NCBI RefSeq assembly: GCF_030077865.1
Contig: NZ_JASDDP010000010.1
Source: Mycoplasma_H phocimorsus
GTDB lineage: Bacteria > Bacillota_I > Bacilli_A > Mycoplasmatales > Metamycoplasmataceae
Reading direction: 5' to 3' (one strand)
Length of the DNA stretch: 50,655 bases
Shown piece by piece: positions 11,572 through 21,443 of the stretch; the first letter of the stretch is position 1; every line of letters begins with the position of its first letter. The notes below the pieces were generated by a model. That model did no database searches, was not told where the DNA came from, and worked only from the letters and a program-made list of their open reading frames with translations. The translations under genes were made by a program, and so were the position numbers.

Positions 11572-11627
11572 ATTTTCATTATATTACTTTTGAATTCATT
11601 TATGTATAATTAATCGTCTTAAATATA

Positions 11628-11656
11628 TTCTTAAAAAAATTAATTTCATATATAAT
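11628..11656 (+). promoter_or_regulatory. Promoter of the rpsF operon
   Basis: TATAAT at 11651-11656 with a weak -35 TTCTTA 17 nt before it. It would give a leader of about 60 nt before rpsF. Confidence 0.55.
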
Positions 11657-11680
11657 AAAAAAGAATATGTTAATGAATTT

Positions 11681-11724
11681 AATGTATTCCTTGGCAAGTA
11701 TGCCCATAGACCAAAAGGAGAGAA
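11681..11724 (+). promoter_or_regulatory. Structured rpsF leader, possible S6:S18 autoregulatory site
   Basis: Just before rpsF, CCTT (11689-11692) can pair with AAGG (11715-11718) of the ribosome binding site. Enclosed in this stem is a hairpin GGCA-AGTA-TGCC (11693-11704) and a 10-nt one-sided bulge CATAGACCAA. An S6:S18 complex binding its own mRNA leader is known in many bacteria, with a bulged stem mimicking the 16S rRNA site. The match here is by position and shape only. Pairing of the ribosome binding site would allow translational control. Confidence 0.5.
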
Positions 11725-12171
11725 ATGTCAAAATATGAAATCATGCTAATGCTAGATCCAAAAGAAAATATTGAATTTGTATCTAAATTAGTAGAAGAAG
11801 TATTTACAGGCAAAGCTGATAAAATTGAAAAATTACCTTTCAGTGAATTAGCTTATCCTGTAAATAAATCAACAGTTGCAACATATATTTTAATTAATAT
11901 TAGTGCAACTGGAGACGAAATTAAAGAATTCCGTCGTAGAGCAAACATTTCTAAAACTGTATGAAGAGAGCTTATAATCAATTTAGATAAAGAAAGAGGT
12001 TTTGCACCAAAACCTAAATCTAAATATAAATTATGAGCTGAAGCTAAAGAAGAACAAAAAAGAAATGCATTTGAAGCATTACAAGCACAAAGACGTGCTG
12101 AAAGAGCTGAAAGAATGCAACAATATAAAGATAGAGCTGAAAAAGCTAAAAGAGAAGAACAAACAAAATAG
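11725..12171 (+). CDS. rpsF: 30S ribosomal protein bS6
   Basis: 148 residues. The N-terminal ferredoxin-like domain starts Y-E-I-M-L-M-L-D-P and has L-A-Y-P-V-N-K (usual L-A-Y-P-I), both typical of bS6. bS6 binds bS18 in the platform of the small subunit. The C-terminal 50 residues are a charged Ala/Lys/Glu/Arg helix, longer than in E. coli, as often in mycoplasmas. AGGAG lies 5 nt before the ATG, inside the structured leader. It heads the classical rpsF-ssb-rpsR operon. Confidence 0.97.
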
Positions 12172-12194
12172 TTTTTCAAGAAAGGCATCCAAAA

Positions 12195-12638
12195 ATGTAT
12201 ATGAATAAAGTTTTATTAATTGGTCGTATCGCATCAGATATTGATTATAAACAAATTAGTGATAGAAAAAGTATAGCTAGAGCTAGAATTGCTGTAGAAA
12301 GACAAATGGAAAATAATAGATCTGATTATATTCCTTTAACTTTTTGAGATTCATCAGCTGATTATGTACACAAATTTGTTCCTAAAGGGACATTAGTACA
12401 TATTGAAGGTAGATATACTACAGGTAGCTATATTGATAAGGTTACAAATAAAACAATTTATACTACAGATGTTACAGTAGACCGTATTGAAATTTTAGAA
12501 ACTAAAGAAACAGTTGAAAAGAGAAAAAATAATTTAAAAGATCACTCTATTCAATCTAATGCTGTTGATTTTAGTAATTCAAATATTGTTTTTGGAGAAG
12601 ATCTGATTGAATTAGATACATCAGATTTACCTGAATAG
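12195..12638 (+). CDS. ssb: Single-stranded DNA-binding protein
   Basis: 147 residues. The OB-fold begins M-N-K-V-L-L-I-G-R-I and contains I-P-L-T-F-W-D and G-T-L-V-H-I-E-G-R-Y, all typical of SSB. The C-terminus is acidic and ends D-T-S-D-L-P-E; a tail like this normally recruits repair and replication partners, although the common terminal D-D-x-P-F is not present. I chose ATG at 12195 over 12201 because AGAAAGG is 9 nt upstream of the first. Sits between rpsF and rpsR as in most Firmicutes and mollicutes. Confidence 0.96.
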
Positions 12639-12648
12639 AAAGATAAAT

Positions 12649-12903
12649 ATGCCAGTAGTTAAAAAAAATAACAAGAAAAAAGTTGTTCGTCGTAATAGAT
12701 TTTCACCAATCAAAGCTTCACAAACATATATTGATTATAAAGATATAGAATTATTAAAAAAATTCGTTAACAGTCACGGAAAAATTATGCCTGCTAAATT
12801 AACAGGAATTCCAGTTAAAAAACAAAGAATGGTTGCAACAGCAATTAAAAGAGCAAGATTTATGGCTCTAATCCCATTTACACAAGAACGCGTAAAAAAA
12901 TAA
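12649..12903 (+). CDS. rpsR: 30S ribosomal protein bS18
   Basis: 84 residues. The family core is clear: I-D-Y-K-D-I-E-L-L-K-K-F, then G-K-I-M-P-A-K-L-T-G, then A-I-K-R-A-R-F-M-A-L-I-P-F. It binds bS6 in the small subunit. The gene starts 10 nt after ssb, is the last of the operon, and is followed by a terminator. Confidence 0.97.
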   Translation: MPVVKKNNKKKVVRRNRFSPIKASQTYIDYKDIELLKKFVNSHGKIMPAKLTGIPVKKQRMVATAIKRARFMALIPFTQERVKK

Positions 12904-12910
12904 TTTTAAA

Positions 12911-12932
12911 TAGGCATATGCCTATTTTTTTT
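12911..12932 (+). terminator. Terminator of rpsF-ssb-rpsR
   Basis: Self-complementary TAGGCATATGCCTA followed by eight T, 8 nt after the rpsR stop. Confidence 0.85.
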
Positions 12933-12979
12933 ATACCTTCTTTATAAAGTTATTTAATTAATTTAATATAATTAAAAAT

Positions 12980-14968
12980 ATGAAAAGAAAAGCAAATTGG
13001 CTTATAGCTTCAAATATCTTATTAATCATTATGTATGTTGGAATAGTGATTATTTTTTTAGTAGAAATTACTCCAATGGACACTAAACAAAGAATATTAA
13101 TGTTTTCAATTATGATTGCAATATTTACTCTTTGATTTATGTGTAATATTGTTCTTTTTGCCTTTTATCTTTTAAAGATTAAAAAAATAAAAAAGAATGA
13201 GATTGATAAGCAAGAAGGAATTAATAATTTAGTTTCTTCCATTTTAAATAAAAATAAAATTGGTGTAATTATATTTAATTATCTTGATGATATTATTTGA
13301 GAAAATAAATATATTTTTCATATTCTTGGTCATTCTGTAATTGGTTTAAAATATTTTGATGCTTTTAAAATGTTTAAAGATAGTGATCTTGTTGAGTATT
13401 GAACTGAGTTGGGTGAAGTTACATATTTAGTAAAAATGATGAGAGAAGAAAAAGCAATTTTATTTTTTGAAAGAAGTAAAGAATTGGCAATGACAAAGAA
13501 TATTGAAGATAAAAAAATTGCTTTTGGAGAAATTGAAATTGATAATATTAAGTATTTAAATGAAACTCTTAATGAAGAACAAATTATTGAAATTAATACT
13601 TTTATTTCTAACTATTTAAATGAGCAAGCTGAGTTACATAAATTTTTAATTCAAAAATATGCAAATGGTAAGTTTAGCCTCATTTTATATAAAGATATGT
13701 TAGATAAAATGATTAAAAACAATTTTGACATATTTTCAAATATTTCTAATATTAATCAAAATAATACTTTAAAAAATATTACCATTACTTTTTCAGTGGG
13801 TATTGCTTGAGGATATGATAATCTGAATAAGTTACAAGAAAATGCTATAACTTCGTTATCACTTTCAAAAAATAGGGGTGGTAATCAGATTACTCTTTCT
13901 TCCAGAAATGAAAAAAGCAGGTATTTTGGTGATCAAAATAGGATTGATTATATAGAATCAAAAAGTAAAATTCAACTTTTTGCAAATAGATTTAAAAACA
14001 TTATTGATTCAAAAGAAGTAGAAGAAGTTTTTATTTATGGTCATAATAATGCCGATTTAGATTCTATTGGTAGTGCAATTGGATTGCATTATATTATCAA
14101 AACTTTTACAAATAAAAAAGCATTTATTGTTTTAGATACTACTGATAAAACAGGTGAGAAAGTTCTTAAAAATATTAAAAATTCAAATCCTGTTATTTTT
14201 GAAGAAATTATTAGTTCTAAAAAGGCCAAAAAAGCTTTTAGCAATAATTCAATTGTATTTTTAGTAGATGTTCATGATCCTGATCGTACTGATTCAAATG
14301 CTTTTTTAAAGAAAACACTTAGAAAGAATATATTTGCTATTGATCATCATAGAGCAAGTAATAAAATTACTATTTTTGATGAATTAAACTTATTTATTGA
14401 TACATATGCATCAAGTACATCAGAAATTATTGTTGATATTTTTAATGCACTTTCAAAAACAGAAACTATGCCAGTAGTAGTTGCACAAGCATTATTAGAT
14501 GGTATTTATACTGATACTAATAGATTTACAAAAAATGTTTCTTCAAATACATTTAGTGCTTGCTCATTACTTCAACGAAATGGCGCTAACACAACATATT
14601 CAGAAAATTTAATTAAACATTCAGAAGAAGTAGAAAATGATTTAAAACAATTACTTGATAATACTTCAGAAGTAAGAAAAGGATATTTTCTTTCTTATGT
14701 TGATAAGGTGGTTTCTTCAGATACTATTTCAATTGCCGCTAATAGGCTGCTACAAGTTTCAGGAAGAAAAGCATCGTTTGTTATTGCTAAACTTGTAGAT
14801 GGAAGTTGCAAGCTTTCAATTAGAAGTGCGGGAGAAAATATTCAAATAATTGCCGAATCTCTTGGCGGCGGTGGTCAATATGATAGTGCTGCCGTAGTTT
14901 CGAAAGAACCTATGAACATATTTGTAGATAATGTAATTCAAGCTATCGCTAGTTACAAAGAAAAATAA
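12980..14968 (+). CDS. gdpP: Cyclic-di-AMP phosphodiesterase GdpP-like, membrane-bound
   Basis: 662 residues, family length. Two N-terminal membrane helices (about residues 8-70), a PAS-like part, a degenerate GGDEF domain (V-G-I-A-W-G near residues 270-280), then the DHH phosphodiesterase domain and DHHA1. The DHH metal-binding motifs are intact: G-H-N-N-A-D-L-D-S-I-G at about 354, V-D-V-H-D-P, I-D-H-H-R-A-S at about 455, and D-G-I-Y-T-D-T-N. In DHHA1 the usual G-G-G-G-H is G-G-G-G-Q (Gln633). GdpP degrades c-di-AMP and so affects K+ and osmotic balance; a K+ channel gene lies downstream at 19835. The order gdpP-rplI-dnaB is conserved in Firmicutes. Confidence 0.93.
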
Positions 14969-14980
14969 GGAGAAAAAATT

Positions 14981-15439
14981 ATGAAAGTAATATTATTAAA
15001 AGACTGTAAAGATGGAAAAGTTAATGAAGTTATTGATGTAAAGCCTGGTTATGCTACTAACTATTTAATCAAAAATAAATTAGCGATTCCCTTTAATAAA
15101 AAAACATCAACTTTTTTAGATACTAAACTTGAAAATCTTCAACAAGAAGAGTTCATAAAAAGACAAGAAGCTTTAGAAACTAAACACAAATTAGAAGAAA
15201 TGGAAACTTTAGTATATAAATTAGAAACTAATATTGATGGTAATAAAAATTTGAATGTACATGGTTCAATTTCTTCAAAACACATTTTAAGCGATTTACA
15301 AAATCGTGGTTTTGAGTTACATAAAACTCAAATTATTACTAAAAATATTAAAAATTTAGGACTTTATGATATTAAAATTGCAATATATAAAGATATTTAT
15401 GCAATTATTAAGGTAGAAGTGAAATCAAATGCAAAGTAG
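14981..15439 (+). CDS. rplI: 50S ribosomal protein bL9
   Basis: 152 residues. The N-domain starts M-K-V-I-L-L-K-D and contains G-Y-A-T-N-Y-L-I, the bL9 signature (G-Y-A-x-N-x-L). A long helix joins it to the C-domain with G-S-I-S-S-K-H-I (usual G-S-V-T). It binds 23S rRNA on the large subunit. AAGGAG lies upstream; it starts 12 nt after gdpP and overlaps the dnaB start by 11 nt. Confidence 0.97.
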   Translation: MKVILLKDCKDGKVNEVIDVKPGYATNYLIKNKLAIPFNKKTSTFLDTKLENLQQEEFIKRQEALETKHKLEEMETLVYKLETNIDGNKNLNVHGSISSKHILSDLQNRGFELHKTQIITKNIKNLGLYDIKIAIYKDIYAIIKVEVKSNAK

Positions 15440-16982
15440 TGACAATAATAATAAGGGCGATTTAATTAAAAATAGTAATAGCGAAACAAAGTTATGATCT
15501 AAAGGATCAGAAGAAAGTTTATTAGGAATTCTTCTTACTTCTTCTGAAGTTTTAACAAGGACTATAGGTTATTTATCGCCTGAAGATTTTTTTCTTTTTG
15601 AAAATAGAGAACTATATAAAATTTTAATTGAAAATCACAACTCATTATTAGATGCGAGTTTTTTTAGTGACACCAATTCTTTTTCAATTGACTTGAATTT
15701 AGTTTATGATAAAGCTCGTGCTAAAAATATAGAAAAAATTAATCCTGAATTTATTTCTAGATTACTTGCTAATGCCGGATTTACTTCGCAAGCAGATTCG
15801 TTAGTAATTCAAATTTCTAAATATTCACAACTGCGTAAAATTCAAGCTGGACTTAATGAAGCACAATCAAAGCTTGATAATTATGATGGCGTTATGGATA
15901 AAAGCGATCTTGCAAATTTTCTTGAAAATGTTATTTATGATACCAATGATAATGCGAATAAAGAGTTTGATAATTTAAAAGATGCGTCTCAAGACTATTT
16001 TGAAAAATTTCAAGATCGACTAAAAAATAATATTCAAATTACTGGTGTACCAACTGGTTTTAGAGAGTTAGATAGAACTATTAATGGTCTTAATCAGGGT
16101 GCTTTAATTATTTTAGCCGCTCGTCCTGGAGTAGGTAAAACAACTTTTGCTTTAAATGTTATTTTAAATGTTTTACAAAAGAAAAGTTTCAGAGAGAGTG
16201 ATTCATCTGATGAATTAATTGATATTATTAAATTTGATCCCGATAAGATTGATGAAAATAACATTAATGCTCCGGGCAAGAGAATTGTTCTATTTTCATT
16301 AGAAATGCCAACACAACAAATTGTTGAAAAACTTTATTCAAGAAAAGCAATGATTCCTTTAATGAAGCTTAAAAATCCAGGAATCATGAATGAAGCAGAA
16401 AAAATGAATATTCTTAAAAAAATTTCAGATGTTAATGAACATGAATTTAAGAATTATCAACTTTTTATTGATGATGGAACTTCAAGCAAAATTTCAACAT
16501 TAGCATGAAAAATTAGAACTTTGAATCGACGTCAAAAAATAGATTTAGTTGTTGTTGATTATTTACAATTACTTTCAGATGAAGGAAATGGTAATAGACA
16601 AAATGAAATTAGTGTGATTTCAAGATCACTTAAACGTTTAGCAATAGAACTAAATATTCCGATTATAGCGCTTTCACAACTTTCAAGAAAGGTTGAAGAG
16701 CGTGCTGATAAACGCCCTATTATTTCTGATCTTCGTGAATCAGGCTCTATTGAGCAGGATGCGGATATTGTTATGTTTTTATATCAACAAGATAATAAAA
16801 ATAAAGATGAAACAATAGAAAATGCGGATGGATACAAATTATATCCAGTTGAACTATTAATTAAAAAACACCGGGCTGGTGAACAGAAAGATTTATTGTT
16901 TTATTTTAATAAATCAACCGGTGATTTTGTAAGTGGTGAAGATTATACAGAATTTAAATCCTCAAAAGCAGGTGATTTTTAA
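15429..16982 (+). CDS. dnaB: Replicative DNA helicase (DnaB family)
   Basis: 517 residues, somewhat longer than the usual 450. The N-terminal domain starts after a short Asn/Ser-rich stretch (E-E-S-L-L-G-I-L-L). The RecA-like C-domain has G-V-P-T-G-F-R-E-L-D-R, Walker A A-R-P-G-V-G-K-T at about residue 230, Walker B V-V-V-D-Y-L-Q-L-L, and S-Q-L-S-R-K-V-E-E-R. The extra length is an insert of about 30 acidic residues just after Walker A (around S-D-S-S-D-E-L-I-D-I). It unwinds DNA as a hexameric ring at the replication fork. The start overlaps rplI and the stop overlaps the next gene by one base. Confidence 0.96.
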
Positions 16983-18223
16983 TGGAAACAAACTCCCAGA
17001 TACCTTTAAGTATTAAAATAACTTTATATTCAATAGTTTTACTTTTCGTAATAATTTCAGCAATTTTTAGTGGTGCTGAAATGGCTTATAGCACGATAAA
17101 TCCGGGCGAACTAGAAGAAAAAATTTCTAAGAAAAGTAAAATAGCAGCTTTAATTAAAAGACAAAGAAGCAAGTTTAATATGTTATTAACGACAATTTTA
17201 ATTGGCAATAACATAGTGAATATTGCTTCTGCCTCTTTATTATCTTTTCTTCTTTCGAAAGATTTAAGTGGCAATGATTATTTAATTACTATTATTTCAA
17301 CTTTAATTCTAACCCCAATAATTATCATTTTTGGCGAAATAACGCCCAAAATGTTAGCGAAGAAAAGCGCTTTTAATTATTTAGCTTTTTTTGTTTACTT
17401 TATACTTATTTTTTATTATTTATTTTGACCAGTTAGTTGACTCATTTCAAAAATGTCTAAAGAAAAATTGACTACCAATTCAGAAGTAGAACTTAAACAT
17501 ATGATAAATATTGCTTCTGAAGAAGGAGTTTTAGAAAAACATGAAGAAATGATTACTAAAAATGCTCTTGATTTAGATAATAAAAAAGTAGCACAACACT
17601 ATATTAAACTTAGTGAAATTGATTATTTAAACTATACAGACACAGTAGCAGAAGCAAAAAAGCTTTTTAAGGAAACTTATTATTCTAGAATTCCTTTAAT
17701 GAAAGATAATCAACTTATCTCATTTGTACATATTAAGGATATTTTTGATTTAGATGATAATTTGAAAATATTTGATGTAGCAAAATTTGCTCCAATAATT
17801 AGTGCTAATAGTACACTTTCAAGTGCTTTAGACAAATTAAGATTATCAAGAGCACAAATGGGTTTTGTTGTAAAGAATAATTCTAGCTCAAAAACAATCG
17901 GAATTATCACTATAGAAGATATTATAGAAGAACTTGTTGGTGAGATTTATGATGAATTTGATGAAGAAGAAGATATTATTGAAATGTCAGTTCATAAGTT
18001 TAGGGTTAAAGGAAAAACAAGTATTAAAGAACTTGAAAAAGTTCTTGAAATAGATATTAAGATTAAAAATAAAGATATTCAGTTTAAAGACTGATTATTT
18101 AAAAATATTACTGGAAATATTACTAGAAGCACAAGATATAATTATAAGGATGCATTTTCAGTAAAAACGATTTCTATTAATAGAAAAACAAAAGAATTTG
18201 TTTTTGAAATTACATTAATATAA
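16982..18223 (+). CDS. CorC/HlyC-type membrane protein with CBS domains
   Basis: 413 residues. Three to four N-terminal membrane helices form a DUF21/CNNM domain (I-F-S-G-A-E-M-A-Y-S, then G-N-N-I-V-N-I-A, then F-G-E-I-T-P-K). A CBS pair follows (Y-S-R-I-P-L and I-G-I-I-T-I-E-D-I-I-E-E-L-V-G-E-I-Y-D-E, the latter diagnostic), and then a small CorC_HlyC domain. Members are often called hemolysin C but several are Mg2+ or Co2+ transporters or efflux regulators; the substrate here cannot be told. Starts within the dnaB stop (TAATG), so it is translationally coupled. Confidence 0.9.
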
Positions 18224-18250
18224 AACTGCAATTATTGCAGTTTTATATTA
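18216..18250 (+). terminator. Terminator after the CBS membrane protein
   Basis: Perfect 16-bp arms including AAAACTGCAA / TTGCAGTTTT with a 3-nt loop; it overlaps the stop codon. Confidence 0.85.
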
Positions 18251-18331
18251 TCTTTTTAATAAAAAAATTGAATAAATAAAACATATTAATTTTTATTAAG
18301 TTATTATATTAATTAAAATTAAGGAAATCGG

Positions 18332-19714
18332 ATGAAAAAACTTTCAAAATTGGCATTATTAAGTGGTGCAATTAGTATGATGACTATAAGCACATTTTCA
18401 TGTCAAAAAAAAATTATAAAAAAGCCGGAAGAATTAAAAATAGTCGAGCATTTTAAAAAAAATAAATTACAAAAAAATAATTATGAAATTTTTAAAAAGA
18501 CTGATTTAGAGAAACCGATTTTTTTAGAAAAACCTCAAAAAATTATTAAAAGCACCAATTCATCTAAAACAAATGAAAATAACAATTTATTTGATAGTAG
18601 CTCTCAATTAATAACATCATTTTTAAATAAAAATATATCTAAAAAGACAAAAAGTAAATTTTCAAAAAATACTAATAATAATTTTAAAAATATTGCAGTT
18701 CGCTTAGGATCTATAGGCGCACTTATTGGAAGTGCAATTGGCCTAATAGTATATTTTGAAAATTATAATCCTAATACAAAGCACAGAATAAAATCATCAT
18801 TTTGAACCGCTTTATATAAGCAGTTCAAAAAACAATTTAATATTAATTCAGATTCAGATGCTGAGTTTAAAGAATTATTAGTTCAAATATTTACACATAA
18901 TCAAAATACGAATTATTCAATTTTTAATTTTGGCTTCGACACATTAATTCAAATTTTAAAAGACTTATATAATAAAAAACCAAATGTTTTTGATCAAGAT
19001 CAATTTCAAAAGTATATAGATGGATATGTTCCGTTTAGTGAAACTAAACCTGAAAGCTCACAATCTAAAAATTTAGATAGTCCATATAATATTTTAACTT
19101 TAATTTTTGAAATTTTTAGAAAAGATATAAACGGAAAATTTACTGAATCATTTTTGAATTATGCTTTTAAGCTAAAAAATTTGAAATTATCAGAATCTAT
19201 ATTAAAAATAAATAATATGGATGAAATATTTAAAAAAGATTATTGAAAAGATCAAGATGAAGAAGTGAAGAAACGCAAACAAGAAGAAGCTAAAAATTCT
19301 TGATTGGGTTTTATTAAAGATGTAGGCTTTGATATATTTGGAGGAATAGTAGGAGGCGCAACTTACTTTTTTGATTTTGATAATTTAACAAAAAATATTA
19401 TTGAAACAATAATTACAGATAGTGATAGTCAAATTAAAAAGTATATAAATATTTGAAAAGATGCATCAGATTCTATAAGAAAAGGATTATTAACGTTAAT
19501 GAAAAGTAAAGTTAATAAAGAAGAATTAAAAGAGAAAATTGATTGAATAGCGCAACTTGCAACTACAACATTAGATATATTAACAAATAAAAAAATAAGT
19601 GTCTGATTAAAAACTCTTAACCAAACAAGCGACGTAATCAAAAATATTATTAAAGGACATATTTCGCCATTTGGCCGTTCAGAAATAACTTTAAGTAGTA
19701 CAAAAAAGAAATAA
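18332..19714 (+). CDS. Lipoprotein with an internal hydrophobic segment
   Basis: 460 residues. The lipoprotein signal ends in T-F-S-C (Cys24). About 95 very Lys/Asn-rich residues follow, then a strong hydrophobic segment at about 122-145 (L-G-S-I-G-A-L-I-G-S-A-I-G-L-I-V-Y) followed by N-P-N-T-K, then about 310 helical residues. The same order (signal, charged linker, Gly-rich hydrophobic segment at the same position, P-N-T-K) occurs in the minus-strand gene ending at 33405, so the two are paralogues. If the hydrophobic segment spans the membrane, the C-terminal part would lie in the cytoplasm. Function unknown. AAGGAAAT precedes the ATG; it is not coupled to other genes. Confidence 0.82.
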
Positions 19715-19808
19715 TAATTTAGTTTTTTTAACATTTTATATTTTTAAAAAAGCTTAAAATTAAACATGTCAATGTTTTAAATGAAACAAATTTATAATTA
19801 TTTTAAAG

Positions 19809-19814
19809 TATAAT
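19809..19814 (+). promoter_or_regulatory. -10 box of the K+ channel gene
   Basis: TATAAT 21 nt before the ATG, preceded by AG; no good -35 is seen, as is common in mycoplasmas. Confidence 0.45.
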
Positions 19815-19834
19815 TTCAAAGAAAATGAGAAAAA

Positions 19835-21058
19835 ATGAATAAAGATAATAATAAAAATACTTCAAAGAGAAAAAAAATAGAAACAAATAATACTGTTTTA
19901 AATGAAACTTTAAAAAAAGTATTGCCTACTTCTTCTAATCCAAAAGTCAATAAAAAAAGAAATTTGCAAACTAAAATTCAAGATATTGTCAATTTAGAAA
20001 AAACTAAACAAGAAAATATTGAAATTAACAAGAAAAGCACAAAAGAAAAATCTCAAAAAAACGATAATTTTTCATTTGCAAAAATAGAAAAAGTTCGAGA
20101 TAAAGATTTAGCCTATAACATATTTGAATATGTTGTAAATCCTTCACAAAAAACAACAAAAATTCAAAGTAGTTATGTGCCATTAGCTATAATTCTTAAA
20201 TTTGTTTATGTTCTTGGAATTATTGTTCCTTACTTTTTATCGTTATCTGTTCTTTTATTTGGAACAATTTTCAAAGATGAACAAGGAAATCCATCATTGT
20301 GAGTTAAAGCAATGTCACTAGCAATAAGCACAATTATCTTTTTTATTGCAATGCTTGATTATATTATGATTTATATATATAAAGTAAGATCTTCAAAAAG
20401 GAAAGTTTTATCAGCATTTCTTTTCCCATTTAGCTTCAAAGGGTTTTTATTATTTTTAATTATTTTTTCAACTATTGCTACTCCTATTTCAATTTTTGGA
20501 ATTGGCGCACAAAGCAATTTAGAGTGATTAAGACACATTAAATATCTTTCATACTTAAGAGTAATTAGAGTTATTTTATTATTATCATTTTTTACGCCCT
20601 TTAAAGTTCTTTATACAGTTATTGATAAAGAAAAGAAAACATTATTTTATATTTTCTTATTTATTATTTTTGTAATTATTTCTTTTTCAATTATTTTTTA
20701 TGATGTCGAACCTTTAAAATTTAATTACACAACAAGCGATGTTATGGTAGTAGAAAAAGAAATTGATGGAGAATTAGTTAAAAAAGTTGTTGAGGCCTCT
20801 ACAGGCATAGAAGCCACACCGGCCGATTTTCCTTTTTGAAACGCAATTTATTTTACAACTGTAACAATGACATCAATTGGATATGGTGATATTACTTTAG
20901 TTAGTGTAGCCGGAAGAATTTCAGTTATTATTTTATCATTAATGGGTATAGCAATTTTTGCTATACCAAGCGGCATTATTGCCGGAGGATTTGTTTCTGA
21001 ATTAAAACAGCTTATTGATGCAAGAAAAGAAATAAAAGACCAAAATAAAGAACAATAA
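19835..21058 (+). CDS. Potassium channel, six-helix voltage-gated-like
   Basis: 407 residues. About 105 charged, probably disordered residues come first, then helices S1-S4. S4 has spaced basic residues (L-R-H-I-K-Y-L-S-Y-L-R-V-I-R-V). S5 follows, then the pore loop with the selectivity filter T-M-T-S-I-G-Y-G-D at about 343-351, and S6 (A-I-F-A-I-P-S-G-I-I-A-G-G-F). The filter T-x-G-Y-G-D is diagnostic of K+ channels. A short cytoplasmic tail follows without an RCK domain. It may be a voltage-sensor channel because of the S4 pattern. It could be linked to c-di-AMP through the GdpP encoded upstream, which is inference. Confidence 0.93.
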
Positions 21059-21443
21059 AATATTTATGATATGTGCTAAGTATTTAAACTATTTTATTTA
21101 CTAAATTATAAAAAGTGCAAATAATTTAAGAATTAAATGTTATTAATTTATTTTTTTTGTTTGTTTATTTAGAAATAAATAAAGACAATATAATTAGAAA
21201 AAAATTTAACAAGTTTAAATTAGAGCTTTAAATGTATTAAAGAAAGGAATAATAAATTCAAAAAAGAATTTCAAGTATATATTTATAAAGTCGTATTACA
21301 ATGCTAAAAAAGTTTAAAATAAAATATCAAGCTAATAAAGTTAAATATAAAAAAGTGATAAACAAAAATTTGCTTCACTTAAAGATGAAATTAATTAATA
21401 ATTTGATTTTATTAAATAGCTTAAATGTCTTTTTATTACTTTT
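21059..21443. other. 385-nt region between K+ channel gene and rbgA
   Basis: Just after the channel gene there is an AT-rich stretch with a weak hairpin around 21163-21180. A TATAAT box is at 21189-21194 and a good ribosome binding site (AGAAAGGA) near 21240, but no intact reading frame follows; see the pseudogene entry. No RNA gene is recognised. Confidence 0.5.
21240..21398 (+). pseudogene. Possible degraded small gene
   Basis: After AGAAAGGA, coding-like stretches follow each other in different frames. One reads K-F-K-K-E-F-Q-V-Y-I-Y-K. Another, after a stop, reads F-K-I-K-Y-Q-A-N-K-V-K-Y-K. After a poly-A run a third reads K-S-D-K-Q-K-F-A-S-L-K-D-E-I-N then TAA. Joined by single-base shifts they would make a basic protein of about 50 residues. 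This may be a small gene decayed by poly-A slippage, or chance in AT-rich DNA. I do not recognise the product. Confidence 0.3.

Noticed and set aside
11853..12188. Minus-strand open frame of 111 codons across rpsF
   Set aside because: Antisense shadow of the rpsF coding region; Ser/Ala/Leu-rich only because of the complementary codons.
12002..12208. Plus-strand open frame in another phase within rpsF
   Set aside because: It lies in the Lys/Glu/Ala-rich end of rpsF; it is repetitive and has no start signal.
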